A stretch of DNA of 64,000 nt from Paraburkholderia fynbosensis (lineage in GTDB: Bacteria; Pseudomonadota; Gammaproteobacteria; Burkholderiales; Burkholderiaceae): positions 124,001 through 188,000 of the forward strand of contig NZ_CADIKI010000011.1 in NCBI RefSeq assembly GCF_902859935.1, in the 5' to 3' direction. The notes beneath the pieces were generated by a model. That model worked only from the letters and a program-made list of their open reading frames with translations, made no database searches and had not been told where the DNA came from. Positions 1 through 9,272 of this stretch are shown here, in pieces. Both the position numbers and the translations under genes were made by a program. How positions within the stretch are numbered: position 1 is the first letter of the stretch; each line of letters starts with the position of its first letter.

Positions 1-2
1 TC

Positions 3-1874
3 ATGACGCCGGAAGGCCTCACGTTCGCGTCGCCGAAGACACTCGGCGCGACGTGGTATGTCGGTCTCGACTACAGCCCGGTGATCGCGATGATCGATCA
101 CTACGAGCCGGGCGACATCTGCATGACCAACGATTCGTATAGCGGCTTCGTCGCCACGCACACGCCCGACATCCTGATCTGGAAGCCGGTGTATTACGGC
201 GGCGAGATCGTCTGTTTCGTCGGCGGACATATTCACAACACGGATATGGGCGGCGCGGTGCCCGCGTCGCTGTCGCGCACGCTGACGGAAATCGAACAGG
301 AAGGGATTCGCTTTCCACCGTGCAAGATCGTGCGCGCGGGTGTGTTCGACGATTCGATCGTAAAGATCATGGCGGCGAACGTGCGCGTGCCGGATCAGAA
401 CATTGGCGATCTGCAGGCGCAACTGGCGTCGCTGCATACCGGCGAGCGGCGCGTGCTGGAGATCATCGAACGTTTTGGAATCGACGGTTTCAAGGCGGGC
501 ATGGGTGCGCTGCTCGACTATTCCGAAGAGCAGGCGCGCACGATTTTGCGTGGCATTCCGGACGGCGACTATTTCTTCGCCGAGTACGCCGACGAAGATT
601 CGGTGCGCGGCAAGCCGATGCGCGTCGCGCTCACGGTGCGGATCAAGGGCGGCTCGGTGGAGATGGATTACACCGGCAGCGATCCGCAACTGCAGTCGTC
701 GCTCAACATTCCGACTGGCGGGCGGGAGCGCCATGCGCTCGCACTGGTCGGGTTCGTCTATGTGCTCTACACGCTCAACCCCGACATCCTGCTCAACACG
801 GGCATGCTGCGTGTTGCACGCTGCATCCTGCCGGAAGGTACGGTGGTCAACGCGACCAAACCCGCAGCGGTCGGCATGCGCAGCCTGACGTGCAAGCTGC
901 TGCATCTGCTGACATTCGGTGCGTTTTCGCAGGCCGTGCCTGACCGGCTCGCGGCATGTCCGGCCGGCGGTCTGTCAATTCTCAGCGTGAAGACGCTCGA
1001 CCGTCAGGGCGCGACCGTGATGGCGTCGATCGGACCTATCGGCGGCGGCGCGGGCGGTAGTCCGTCGGATGATGGGGAAGACGGCTCGGGTGCCAACAAC
1101 GCGTTCCTGCGCAATACGCCGGTCGAAATCAACGAAACCGAGGTGCCGATCCGCATCACCCGCTATGGCGTGGCGCCCGGTTCGGGTGGCGCGGGCCAGT
1201 ATCGCGGCGGCCAGGGCCTCGTGATGGAATTCAAGGTGTTCTCGCCGAATACGCTCGTGACCGCGCGTAATCGCGATCGCACGCGTTTCGCGTCGTGGGG
1301 CGTTCGCGGCGGGCACGCCGGCGGCAATGCGCGCTTCACGCGCAATCCGGATACGCCGAAAGCGGAAGAGCTGGATAACAACGATCTGGTCGTCTGCATG
1401 CCGGGCGACGTGATCCGTCTCGTCGGCGCGGGCGCGGGCGGCTATGGACGGCCGATCGATCGCGATCCGCAGAAGGTACGCGAGGACGTGTTGCGGGGCT
1501 ATGTGAGCATCGACGAAGCACGCGAGGTCTACGGCGTCGCACTCGACGGCGACACGCTGGATAGTGCACGCACGCAACAGTTGCGCGACGATGCACGGGC
1601 TCGGATCGGTGCATCGGTACCGCCTGCATTCTCGTTCGGCCCGTATCGCGATGCGTTCGAAGCGAAGTGGACTCGCGAACGCTATGCCGCATTGACGGTG
1701 ATCCTGGCGGGCGTGCCGGTGCAGTGGCGCTACTTCATCAAGCATCGGCTGTTCGAGGCGCTCGATAACCGGATTGCGTCCGATCCGCATCTCGCGCAAG
1801 AGCGCGGCGGCGAGGTTGTGCAGGCGATGTTCGCGGAGCTGCGCCGCGAGTATCCGCAGTTGAATGCGCTGTGA
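3..1874 (+). CDS. hyuB: Hydantoinase B / oxoprolinase family subunit (HyuB), 5' end outside window
   Basis: HyuB-family proteins form one subunit of ATP-dependent N-methylhydantoinases, 5-oxoprolinases and acetone-carboxylase-like enzymes, working with a HyuA partner. The visible 623 residues carry family landmarks such as GDICMTNDSYSG and HIHNTDMGG near the start, GGGAGGSPSDDGEDG in the middle and a glycine-rich GAGAGGYG before a C-terminal tail. Family members normally have about 60 more N-terminal residues, and the frame is open to the window edge, so the first in-frame ATG (base 3) is probably internal. A hyuA would be expected just upstream. The gene ends 140 bp before an aldehyde dehydrogenase on the same strand. 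Family assignment is firm; the substrate cannot be told from sequence. Confidence 0.85.
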   Translation: MTPEGLTFASPKTLGATWYVGLDYSPVIAMIDHYEPGDICMTNDSYSGFVATHTPDILIWKPVYYGGEIVCFVGGHIHNTDMGGAVPASLSRTLTEIEQEGIRFPPCKIVRAGVFDDSIVKIMAANVRVPDQNIGDLQAQLASLHTGERRVLEIIERFGIDGFKAGMGALLDYSEEQARTILRGIPDGDYFFAEYADEDSVRGKPMRVALTVRIKGGSVEMDYTGSDPQLQSSLNIPTGGRERHALALVGFVYVLYTLNPDILLNTGMLRVARCILPEGTVVNATKPAAVGMRSLTCKLLHLLTFGAFSQAVPDRLAACPAGGLSILSVKTLDRQGATVMASIGPIGGGAGGSPSDDGEDGSGANNAFLRNTPVEINETEVPIRITRYGVAPGSGGAGQYRGGQGLVMEFKVFSPNTLVTARNRDRTRFASWGVRGGHAGGNARFTRNPDTPKAEELDNNDLVVCMPGDVIRLVGAGAGGYGRPIDRDPQKVREDVLRGYVSIDEAREVYGVALDGDTLDSARTQQLRDDARARIGASVPPAFSFGPYRDAFEAKWTRERYAALTVILAGVPVQWRYFIKHRLFEALDNRIASDPHLAQERGGEVVQAMFAELRREYPQLNAL

Positions 1875-2014
1875 GCGCGGCGCGACACGACGCGGCACCG
1901 CATCGTACGACACGGCGCGGTGAACCCCGCACGGTCGATTCGCAGCGCGGCATGCGGCGCTGTCGACACGCGCCCACCCTGTGACATCCCTTCTTCCTAA
2001 CTGGAGCGGACAAG

Positions 2015-3496
2015 ATGGATAGCTTCGACCCCAACCGAGTCAGCGTGCGCAGCGCGCATTTCATCGGCGGACAGTATGTCGAAGGCGAGGGCGCGCTCGA
2101 TGTCGCACGGCCGTCCGACGGCGTCTTCTATGCGGCATTGCCAGTCGCCGATGCAGCGGTGGTGGATCGCGCCGTGGAAGACGCATGGCGCGCGTTCAAA
2201 ACCAGCGACTGGACGCGCCGTGCGCCACGCGAGCGGGCCCGCGTCATGCGCCGCTGGGCTGAACTGATCGAAGCCGATGTGGCGGCCCTCGCGCCGCTCG
2301 AAGCGCTCGGCTCGACGCGTCCGGTCGCCGACGCGGCGCGCTGGGACATCCCCTTCACCGCTGAAGGCATCCGCTTCTACAGCGAATTTGCCGACCGGGT
2401 CGGCGGCGAGGTGGCCGCGACCCGCCCCGATCACCTCGGCATGACGATCGCCGAACCCTATGGCGTCATCGCTGCGATTTCGCCGTGGAATTTCCCACTT
2501 GTGATGGCCTCGTGGAAGATCGCACCGGCGCTCGCCGCGGGTAACGCAGTCGTGCTCAAACCCTCGGAACTGACGCCGTTTTCGGTGCTGCGTCTAGCCG
2601 AACTCGCGATCGAAGCGGGTATTCCGCCGGGCATCTTCAATGTCGTGCAAGGCGATGGCCGCACGACGGGCGACGCGCTGTGCCGTCATCCGAAGATTTC
2701 GAAAGTCACATTCACCGGGTCGACGCAGACTGGCGCGGCGATCATGGCGGCTTGCGCGCAGAGCGGCACCAAGCCGGTCACGCTGGAGTTGGGCGGCAAG
2801 AGTCCGCAACTCGTGTTCGCCGACGCGCCGGATCTTGACCGGGTAGCACGCCGGGTCGCAGCCGCGATTGCCGGTAACGCCGGACAGGTGTGTGTGGCCG
2901 GCTCGCGATTGATGGTCGAACGCAGCGCGGCGCCTCGCCTGATCGACGGCATCGCGAGTGCGTTCGCCGCGCTGAAGCCGGGCAAAACCTGGTCGCCGGG
3001 CACCACGTTGCCGCCGATCATCTCGGCACCGCAACTGCAACGCATCGACGGCATCGTGCGCCGTACACTCGATAGCGGTGCGCAAGCGGCCGCGGGCGGC
3101 GCGCGGATCGAACTGGACGGCGACGGTGCGTTCTACGCGCCGACTATCCTGACCGGCGTGACTCCGGCGTCCGAAGCGGTGCGCGAAGAGATTTTCGGGC
3201 CGGTGCTGACTGTGCAGACCTTCGATGACGACGACGAAGCGCTCGCGCTGGCCGCGCATGAAAAGTACGGTCTCGCAGCGGGCGTGCACACCGCCGATCT
3301 GAGCCGTGCGCTGCGGATGATGCGCGGCATCGAGGCCGGTACGGTGTGGATCAACCGCTATGGACGCACAGCTGACTTCGTGATTCCGACCGGCGGCTAC
3401 AAGCAGTCGGGCATCGGCAAGGATCTGGGACGCCAGGCATTCGAGGCGAATCTGCGCTTCAAGAGCGTGTTGATCGACCTGACGGACGGTGCCTGA
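2015..3496 (+). CDS. NAD(P)-dependent aldehyde dehydrogenase
   Basis: Cytosolic aldehyde dehydrogenase of 493 residues, the usual family length, oxidising an aldehyde to its acid. The fold is complete: ISPWNFPL and KPSELTPFS form the cofactor site, FTGSTQTG is the nucleotide-binding loop, the general base Glu lies in LELGGKSP, the catalytic Cys in GNAGQVCVAGSR, and EEIFGPVL is present near residue 390. Position between hyuB and a PuuB-like oxidase suggests it handles an aminoaldehyde released by amine oxidation, as PuuC does in putrescine breakdown; this is inference from context. The start follows a GGAGCGGAC ribosome site at spacing 4-8. Confidence 0.88.
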   Translation: MDSFDPNRVSVRSAHFIGGQYVEGEGALDVARPSDGVFYAALPVADAAVVDRAVEDAWRAFKTSDWTRRAPRERARVMRRWAELIEADVAALAPLEALGSTRPVADAARWDIPFTAEGIRFYSEFADRVGGEVAATRPDHLGMTIAEPYGVIAAISPWNFPLVMASWKIAPALAAGNAVVLKPSELTPFSVLRLAELAIEAGIPPGIFNVVQGDGRTTGDALCRHPKISKVTFTGSTQTGAAIMAACAQSGTKPVTLELGGKSPQLVFADAPDLDRVARRVAAAIAGNAGQVCVAGSRLMVERSAAPRLIDGIASAFAALKPGKTWSPGTTLPPIISAPQLQRIDGIVRRTLDSGAQAAAGGARIELDGDGAFYAPTILTGVTPASEAVREEIFGPVLTVQTFDDDDEALALAAHEKYGLAAGVHTADLSRALRMMRGIEAGTVWINRYGRTADFVIPTGGYKQSGIGKDLGRQAFEANLRFKSVLIDLTDGA

Positions 3497-3753
3497 CACC
3501 AGGCGCCCGGTCGCGCCCGGTCCTTCTTGCCGCGTACTCTGAAGCGGCTGAAAGATGGCTGCGTGTCGACGCGGCCATTTCGCATTTGCGCGGGCGATAC
3601 GAGCCCAACTGACGGCCTGACAAGCCACTCGGGACTGCGCAAAAGCCACGCAAAACCCTGCCGCATAGTGTGCTGAACGGGGCGCGAAAAACGGTGGATT
3701 CTGTGCTGCTGAACCGCCAATACACGGTAACTCGGCTTTTTTGAGGTGATTTA

Positions 3754-3915
3754 ATGTTTCTTAGCAAGCGAGGCCGCGAACGATTCTCTCCCGCGCCGCG
3801 CTACGGGCGCGCGCTGTTTAACGGCGGCGCGTCGCTGGTTTTCGTTTCGTTGACGCGGTTTCAGATCGCGTTCGCTTTCGGTTCTGACTTGATCTTCGCT
3901 GACCACAGGGACTAG
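3754..3915 (+). CDS. Possible small ORF (53 aa) with a strong ribosome-binding site
   Basis: The 420 bp gap between the aldehyde dehydrogenase and the HAD gene holds one credible small frame. It starts at an ATG with a strong Shine-Dalgarno match, GAGGTGAT at spacing 3, and stops 2 bp before the HAD start codon. The 53-residue product begins MFLSKRGRERF, is rich in Arg, Ser and Phe, and has a moderately hydrophobic middle; no family is recognised. The tight spacing would allow translational coupling to the HAD gene, so it may be a leader or small protein. It could also be chance. Confidence 0.35.
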   Translation: MFLSKRGRERFSPAPRYGRALFNGGASLVFVSLTRFQIAFAFGSDLIFADHRD

Positions 3916-3917
3916 AC

Positions 3918-4586
3918 ATGACCCGCTTCAAACCCAAATACATCACGTTCGACTGCTACGGCACGCTCACTCGCTTTCGTATGGGCGACCTCGCGCGCGA
4001 CATTTTCGCCGACCGCGTTCCGGCTGATCAGATGGAGCAGTTCGTCAAGGATTTCTCGGCGTACCGCCTCGATGAAGTGCTCGGTGCGTGGAAGCCGTAC
4101 CAGGACGTGGTGAAGAACGCCGTGCGCCGTACGCTCAAGCGCTGGAATATCGAGTACATCGACGCCGAAGCGCAGAAGTTCTACGACGCCGTCCCGACCT
4201 GGGGTCCGCACCCGGACGTCCCGGAAGGCCTCGCCAAGGTGGCGAAGGAAATTCCGCTGGTGATTCTGTCGAACGCCATGAACGAGCAGATCCAGAGCAA
4301 CGTGGACAAGCTCGGTGCGCCGTTCCACAAGGTCTTTACTGCGCAGATGGCGCAGGCGTACAAGCCGCGCATGCAGGCGTTCGAATATATGCTCGACAAT
4401 CTCGGCTGCGGTCCCGAGGACATCCTGCATGTGTCGTCGAGCCTGCGTTACGACCTGATGACGGCCCATGATATGGGGATCAGGAACAAGGTGTTCGTGT
4501 CACGCGGCCACGAACCGTCAACACCGTTCTACGGCTATACGGAAATCAAGGACATCGGCGGTCTTCCAGGTGTGGTCGGTCTGTAA
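3918..4586 (+). CDS. HAD-superfamily hydrolase, haloacid dehalogenase type II-like
   Basis: A 222-residue protein of the (S)-2-haloacid dehalogenase / subfamily IA HAD group, the normal length. The N-terminal TFDCYGTL is HAD motif I with the nucleophilic Asp; VILSNAMN is motif II with Ser; the Lys of AYKPRMQAFE is motif III; HVSSSLRYDLMTAHDMG is in the motif IV position, with Ser-Ser where many dehalogenases have the same and phosphatases have DD. The helical cap lies between about residues 15 and 95. Members in amine or opine clusters are often annotated as haloacid dehalogenases, but the true substrate is unknown. It is followed 62 bp later by a PuuB-like oxidase on the same strand, so it is probably in the same operon. 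Confidence 0.82.
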   Translation: MTRFKPKYITFDCYGTLTRFRMGDLARDIFADRVPADQMEQFVKDFSAYRLDEVLGAWKPYQDVVKNAVRRTLKRWNIEYIDAEAQKFYDAVPTWGPHPDVPEGLAKVAKEIPLVILSNAMNEQIQSNVDKLGAPFHKVFTAQMAQAYKPRMQAFEYMLDNLGCGPEDILHVSSSLRYDLMTAHDMGIRNKVFVSRGHEPSTPFYGYTEIKDIGGLPGVVGL

Positions 4587-4648
4587 GCGCGCGTGCTGTC
4601 ATGCCGTGAACGCCGGCGGTTTAACCTGAACTTCGCTGAAGGGATTGG

Positions 4649-5926
4649 ATGAAACTCGAATCGTACTGGCTGGACACGCGTCCGGCCTTCCGCGGCGGCC
4701 GCGAAGGGCCGGTGGAGGGTCATGCCGAGGTGGTCGTGATCGGCGGCGGCTTCACCGGTTTGTCGGCGGCGCTCGAACTCGCGTCGCGCGGCGTCCAGGT
4801 GACGGTGCTCGAAGCCGCGCAGATCGCCGGCGAAGCGTCGGGACGAAACGGCGGCCAGTGCAACACCGGACTGGCGCACGACTACGCGTCGCTGGCGGCG
4901 AAGATCGGTGCAACCCAGGCGAAGGCGTTCTATCGCGCGTATGAAAGCGCCGTGGCGACGGTCGATTCGATCGTCACCGCGCATCAGATCGATTGTGATT
5001 TCGTCCGTACGGGCAAGCTCAAGCTGGCCGCCAAGCCCGAGCATTTCGCCAAGCTGGAGAAGACCTATGAAGTCCTGCTGCGCGAAGTCGACCAGGATAT
5101 CGCACTGATTCCGCGTGAAAGCCTGCGCGACGAAGTCGGCTCGGATGGTTTTTTTGGCGGGCTGTTGCAGCGTAACGGCGCGCAGATGCATATGGGCAAG
5201 TTCGGCGTCGGGCTGGCCCAGGCCGCGGTACGGCACGGCGCGCGGATCTTCGAACAGGCGCCCGTCACGCAGATGAAGCGGCTCGACGGCGAGCGCTATG
5301 AAATCACCTGTGCGCGCGGCACGATCCGCGCGGATCGCGTGCTGGTCGCAACCGGCGCGTCGCAGATCGGGCCGTTCCAGTGGTTCCGGCGGCGTATCGC
5401 GCCAGTGGGCAGCTTCATCGTCGTGACCGAACCGTTGCCGCCCGAGCAACTGAACCGGCTATTCCCCACGCGCCGCGCCTATGTGACGTCGCGTCAGATC
5501 GGCAACTACTTTCGCGTGACGCCCGATAACCGGCTGCTGTTCGGCGGCCGCGCCCGCTTCGCGATGTCGAGCCCCAGCTCCGACGAAAAAAGCGGGCAGA
5601 TTCTGCGCGCCGGGCTGTCGGCTTATTTCCCCGAACTGGCGAATGTGCGGCTCGACTACTGCTGGGGCGGTCTCGTCGACATTACCGCTGACCGTCTGCC
5701 GCGCGCGGGCCAGCATGAAGGTCTCTTTTATTCGATGGGTTACAGCGGCCATGGCGTGCAGATGTCGGTACACATGGGCCGCGTGATGGCCGACGTGCTG
5801 TACGGCGCGGCGGCTGGCAATCCCTGGCGCGATCTCGAATGGCCGGCTATTCCCGGTCACTTCGGTCACGCGTGGTTTCTGCCGTTAGTCGGCGCGTATT
5901 ACCGATTGCAGGACATCCTGCATTGA
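4649..5926 (+). CDS. FAD-dependent amine oxidoreductase, gamma-glutamylputrescine oxidase (PuuB)-like
   Basis: A 425-residue DAO-fold flavoprotein. An ADP-binding VVVIGGGFTGLSAALELA motif begins near residue 30, followed by GEASGRNGGQCNTG, the FAD-contact signature of PuuB/OrdL proteins. The C-terminal part has YSMGYSGHGVQMSVHMG, also typical. PuuB oxidises gamma-glutamylputrescine to an aldehyde, and aldehyde dehydrogenases lie at 2.0 and 12.6 kb. No puuA-like gamma-glutamyl ligase lies in the window, so another secondary amine or N-substituted amino acid is equally possible. It precedes the multi-subunit oxidase by 70 bp on the same strand. Confidence 0.85.
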   Translation: MKLESYWLDTRPAFRGGREGPVEGHAEVVVIGGGFTGLSAALELASRGVQVTVLEAAQIAGEASGRNGGQCNTGLAHDYASLAAKIGATQAKAFYRAYESAVATVDSIVTAHQIDCDFVRTGKLKLAAKPEHFAKLEKTYEVLLREVDQDIALIPRESLRDEVGSDGFFGGLLQRNGAQMHMGKFGVGLAQAAVRHGARIFEQAPVTQMKRLDGERYEITCARGTIRADRVLVATGASQIGPFQWFRRRIAPVGSFIVVTEPLPPEQLNRLFPTRRAYVTSRQIGNYFRVTPDNRLLFGGRARFAMSSPSSDEKSGQILRAGLSAYFPELANVRLDYCWGGLVDITADRLPRAGQHEGLFYSMGYSGHGVQMSVHMGRVMADVLYGAAAGNPWRDLEWPAIPGHFGHAWFLPLVGAYYRLQDILH

Positions 5927-5996
5927 TGGCCATGCCGCCACTGAACGGCATTCACGCTCTGCGTCGCGGCGTCGGCGCGCAATTGGAGTCACGCGC

Positions 5997-6305
5997 ATGA
6001 AGTCCAGATTCGTCCGGCTCGCTGAAACCACGCGCGCCACCGTCTCGTTTCGGATCGACGGCGAAATGGTCGACGGTCTCGAAGGCGACACGCTGCTGGT
6101 GGCGATGCTGTGCAACACCGGTCACGTGCGGCAGTCCGAGTTTGGTCCGGAAGTGCGCGCGGGTTTTTGCATGATGGGCGCGTGCCAGGACTGCTGGGTC
6201 TGGACCGCCGATGGCCAACGCCTTCGCGCCTGCACGACGGTGGTCAGCGAGGAACTCGATATCGTCACCCGTCAACCGGAGCTGCAATGGCCCAACCTCG
6301 TGTAA
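5997..6305 (+). CDS. [2Fe-2S]-binding small subunit of opine / D-hydroxyproline-type oxidase
   Basis: A 102-residue Fer2_4 domain protein, the gamma subunit of the heteromeric amine dehydrogenases that include opine oxidases, HcnABC and D-hydroxyproline dehydrogenase. The four cluster ligands are visible as C58, C63, C66 and C79 (GFCMMGACQDCW and RACTT). It overlaps the next gene by 19 bp, so the subunits are translationally coupled. The cluster would pass electrons between the two flavin subunits and the respiratory chain. Confidence 0.88.
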   Translation: MKSRFVRLAETTRATVSFRIDGEMVDGLEGDTLLVAMLCNTGHVRQSEFGPEVRAGFCMMGACQDCWVWTADGQRLRACTTVVSEELDIVTRQPELQWPNLV

Positions 6306-7723
6306 TCGTCGTCGGTGCAGGACCGGCCGGGATTCGCTGCGCGCAAGCGCTGGTCGCGGCGGGGCTGCGTCCCCTTGTGATCGACGAAAGCCGGCGTGAT
6401 GGCGGGCAGATTTATCGCCGGCAGCCTGAGCAGTTTTCGCGGCCCTATACAAAGCTCTATGGCACCGAAGCCGCAAGTGCGCAGAATCTGCACGACAGTT
6501 TCGAACGGTTGGGTGCGCAGATCGACTACGCGCCACAGACGCTTGCGTGGAACGTATCAGGCGGCAGGCTCTACACGGCACGCGACAGTGTCGCCAACCA
6601 TCATGCGTTCGACGCGCTGATTCTGTGCCCCGGTGCAACTGATCGGCTGATGCCGGTCAAGGGCTGGCAGTTTGCCGGTACCTACAGCCTCGGCGCATCG
6701 CAGATCGCGCTGAAGGCGCAAGCCTGTTCGATCGGCAGCAACGTGGTGTTCATGGGCTCCGGGCCGTTGCTGTATCTGGTCGCGAACCAGTACGTGCAGG
6801 CGGGCGCGAAGGTGGCCGCGGTGCTCGACACGTCGCCGTCGAGCAAGCGTCTGCGCGCGTTGCCCAAGCTGCTCGCGCGGCCCGACGTGCTGCGCAAGGG
6901 CGCGGCGCTCGTGTCGTCGCTGAAAAAGAGCGGTGTGAAGATCGAGCAGGGTGTCGAGCCGCTTGAGATTCACGGCGACGCTGAGCGCGGCGTCGAATCG
7001 GTCAGCTACCGCGACAAGCGTGGCGCGCACCAGCGTATTTCATGCGATGCCGTCGCGATGGGTTATCACCTGCGCCCTGAGACGCAGCTGGCGGACCTCG
7101 CTGGTTGTGAGTTCGCGTTCGATGCGTCGACGCGTCAATGGTTGCCGCAACTCGACCGGATGGGCCGCAGCTCGGTTGAGCGCGTTTATCTGGCTGGGGA
7201 CGGCGTGCGCGTGCTCGGCGCCGATGGCGCGGAGATCGCCGGAAAACTCGCGGCGCTGGCCGTATTGCAAGACCTTGGACATTCCGTCGATGCTTCGCTG
7301 GTTGCTTCGCTCGCGCGTGAGCGCTCGAAGATGGACCGCTTTCGCGCCGGACTTGCCGAAGCATTTCCGTGGCCGGCGCAACAGGCCGCCCGCTTGGCCG
7401 ACGACACCATAGTGTGCCGTTGCGAAGGAATTAGCGCAGGCGAATTGCGCCGCGTGATCCGCGAGGAAGGCGCGCGCGAAGCGAATCGCGCGAAGGCGTT
7501 CAGCCGGGTCGGCATGGGACGCTGCCAAGGCCGCTATTGCGGCCACGCGGCGGCCGAGGTGATCGCCGATGCGGCGGGCGTGCCGCTTGAGCAGGTCGGC
7601 CGCTTGCGCGGGCAGGCGCCGGTCAAGCCGTTCGCGATGTCGACCGTTGCTGGTTGGCAACCCGCGGCCGCCACGCCGGCCGCAGCACCGTCGAGTGCAA
7701 CCAGCACGGTGGAGGAAGAATGA
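6287..7723 (+). CDS. FAD/NAD(P)-binding alpha subunit of opine / D-hydroxyproline-type oxidase
   Basis: A 478-residue pyridine-nucleotide-disulfide-type flavoprotein. The start was set at the ATG encoding MAQPRVIVVGAGPAG because the Rossmann motif begins there and the gene overlaps the ferredoxin-like subunit by 19 bp; the frame is open further upstream but that part has no family similarity. A second nucleotide-binding motif is VFMGSGPLLYLVA near residue 160. The C-terminus (about residues 365-440) is a BFD-like [2Fe-2S] domain with the Cys pairs IVCRCEG and RCQGRYCG. This domain order matches HcnB/OoxA-type subunits. It shares an ATGA overlap with the next gene. Confidence 0.9.
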   Translation: MAQPRVIVVGAGPAGIRCAQALVAAGLRPLVIDESRRDGGQIYRRQPEQFSRPYTKLYGTEAASAQNLHDSFERLGAQIDYAPQTLAWNVSGGRLYTARDSVANHHAFDALILCPGATDRLMPVKGWQFAGTYSLGASQIALKAQACSIGSNVVFMGSGPLLYLVANQYVQAGAKVAAVLDTSPSSKRLRALPKLLARPDVLRKGAALVSSLKKSGVKIEQGVEPLEIHGDAERGVESVSYRDKRGAHQRISCDAVAMGYHLRPETQLADLAGCEFAFDASTRQWLPQLDRMGRSSVERVYLAGDGVRVLGADGAEIAGKLAALAVLQDLGHSVDASLVASLARERSKMDRFRAGLAEAFPWPAQQAARLADDTIVCRCEGISAGELRRVIREEGAREANRAKAFSRVGMGRCQGRYCGHAAAEVIADAAGVPLEQVGRLRGQAPVKPFAMSTVAGWQPAAATPAAAPSSATSTVEEE

Positions 7724-8874
7724 AACGGACCGATACAGATGTCGTGATCGTCGGGGGCGGGTTCATGGGTGTCGCCTCGGCGTTCTTTCTGCGCCAGCGC
7801 GGCCGCTCGGTCATTTTGCTGGAACGCGGCCTGGTCGGTCAGCAGGCGAGTGGCGTCAACTTCGGCAACGTACGCCGGCAGGGCCGCTATCTGCCGCAGT
7901 TGCCGCTGGCGAACCGCTCGCGCGACATCTGGGGAAAACTGCCGGAGTTGATCGGTCACGATGCCGAGTATCTTCCGACCGGACATATTCGCGTGTGCTA
8001 TCGGCAGGAACAGGACGATGCGTTCGAGGTGTATGCGCGTGAAGCTGCGCAATATGGGCTCAAGCTCGATCTGTACCGTGGCGCCGCAATGCGCGCGAAG
8101 TTTCCGTTTCTGGGTCCCGAGGTACGGGCAGCATCGCACGCACCGATCGACGGACACGCGAATCCTCGTCTTGCGGCGCCGGCTTTTGGACGCGCAGCGG
8201 TGAGAGCCGGTGCGCAGATCGAAGAAAACACCGAGATCGCCACCGTCGAGAAAGACGGCGACACGTTCCGCGCGACCAGCACGGATGGCCGTGTGTTCTG
8301 CGCGCCGAACCTGGTGATCACTGCTGGCGCATGGGGCAGCCGGCTGAGTGAACAGTTCGGCGAAGCTGTCCCGATCGCGATTCATGGCCCGCAGATGGCG
8401 GTCACCGAACCGGTGCCGTATGGCCTCACGCCCGTTGTCGGGGTGTCGTCGCCGCATCTCGAAGAGATCGTGTATTTTCGCCAGGTGAAGCGCGGCAACA
8501 TCGTGATCGGCGGATGCGCGCGGGGTCCGGCCTATCTCGACGAGCGTCGTGCGAAGGTTCTGCCGGAAAGCACTCTGCTGCAGGTGTGCCAGGCGGCGCG
8601 CGTCGCGCCGGCGCTGTCGCGCCTGAACATCATTCGCGTGTGGAGCGGCGTCGAAGGCTACATGCCGGACGACCGTCCGATCATGGGACGCAGCGGCAAA
8701 GTGGATGGCCTGTATTACGCATTCGGTTTCTGCGGACACGGCTTTCAGCTCGGTCCGGGCGTCGGCGACGTGATGGCCGAACTGATCGACACCGGGGCGA
8801 CCAGTACGCCCATCGAGCCTTTCGCGATCGAGCGCTTCGCCGTCCAGGCGAACGCTGCGCCGATCGCCGCGTAG
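7720..8874 (+). CDS. DAO-family FAD-dependent beta subunit of opine / D-hydroxyproline-type oxidase
   Basis: A 384-residue glycine/D-amino-acid-oxidase-type flavoprotein, the substrate-oxidising subunit of the three-part complex. The ATG at 7720 was chosen because it overlaps the upstream stop as ATGA, sits behind a GGAGGAAG ribosome site, and puts VVIVGGGFMGVASAFFL at the N-terminus. C-terminal YAFGFCGHGFQLGPGVG is the usual DAO active-site/FAD region. With the two preceding genes it forms a complete gamma-alpha-beta complex. The substrate may be an opine, hydroxyproline epimer or other N-substituted amino acid; sequence alone does not decide. Confidence 0.9.
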   Translation: MKRTDTDVVIVGGGFMGVASAFFLRQRGRSVILLERGLVGQQASGVNFGNVRRQGRYLPQLPLANRSRDIWGKLPELIGHDAEYLPTGHIRVCYRQEQDDAFEVYAREAAQYGLKLDLYRGAAMRAKFPFLGPEVRAASHAPIDGHANPRLAAPAFGRAAVRAGAQIEENTEIATVEKDGDTFRATSTDGRVFCAPNLVITAGAWGSRLSEQFGEAVPIAIHGPQMAVTEPVPYGLTPVVGVSSPHLEEIVYFRQVKRGNIVIGGCARGPAYLDERRAKVLPESTLLQVCQAARVAPALSRLNIIRVWSGVEGYMPDDRPIMGRSGKVDGLYYAFGFCGHGFQLGPGVGDVMAELIDTGATSTPIEPFAIERFAVQANAAPIAA

Positions 8875-8885
8875 CGGAGAAAATC

Positions 8886-9272
8886 GTGGCGAAAATGCTC
8901 ATGTATGCCGCAGGCGAACGTCCGGTTGCCGAACCGATAGCGGGGTCGCGCTCGGTTGCACGAGCGGTGGCGTTCATCGAAGCGTCGTTTGCGCAGCCGG
9001 TCAGTCTTGCGATGCTCGCCGCAACGGCGGGATTGAGCGTGTCACGGTTTGCGACGCTGTTTCGTCAGGAAGTCGGCATCTCGCCGCATCGCTATGTGTG
9101 TCTCGTGCGCGTGCGGCACGCGCAGGCGCTGCTGCGCAATGGTGTGCCGCCATCGGTGGTGGCGACCGAAGTGGGCTTCTTCGATCAGAGCCATCTTGGC
9201 CGTCACTTCCGGCGCACCGTTGGTGTGACGCCGGGAGATTATGTGGCGCGGCCTTCGCTGGTTTCCTGCTAA
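8886..9272 (+). CDS. Short AraC-family transcriptional regulator
   Basis: A 128-residue protein made almost only of the AraC C-terminal DNA-binding domain. Two helix-turn-helices are visible: VSLAMLAATAGLSVSRFATLF and the second around VVATEVGFFDQSHLGRHFRR, ending in the typical GVTPGDY. The GTG start at 8886 has a GGAG at spacing 6 and lies 11 bp after the oxidase gene; ATG codons at 8895 and 8901 are alternatives. No ligand domain is present, so it may respond through a partner or act constitutively. Its place at the end of the oxidase operon suggests it controls that operon or the downstream solute-binding protein. Confidence 0.8.
   Translation: MAKMLMYAAGERPVAEPIAGSRSVARAVAFIEASFAQPVSLAMLAATAGLSVSRFATLFRQEVGISPHRYVCLVRVRHAQALLRNGVPPSVVATEVGFFDQSHLGRHFRRTVGVTPGDYVARPSLVSC

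Noticed and set aside
4535..5449. Long open frame on the minus strand opposite the PuuB-like gene
   Set aside because: Arg/His-rich, no family similarity; it mirrors the codon bias of the real gene on the other strand. Similar antisense frames elsewhere (e.g. 2594-3649, 20386-21690, 32483-34114, 46083-47402) were left out for the same reason.
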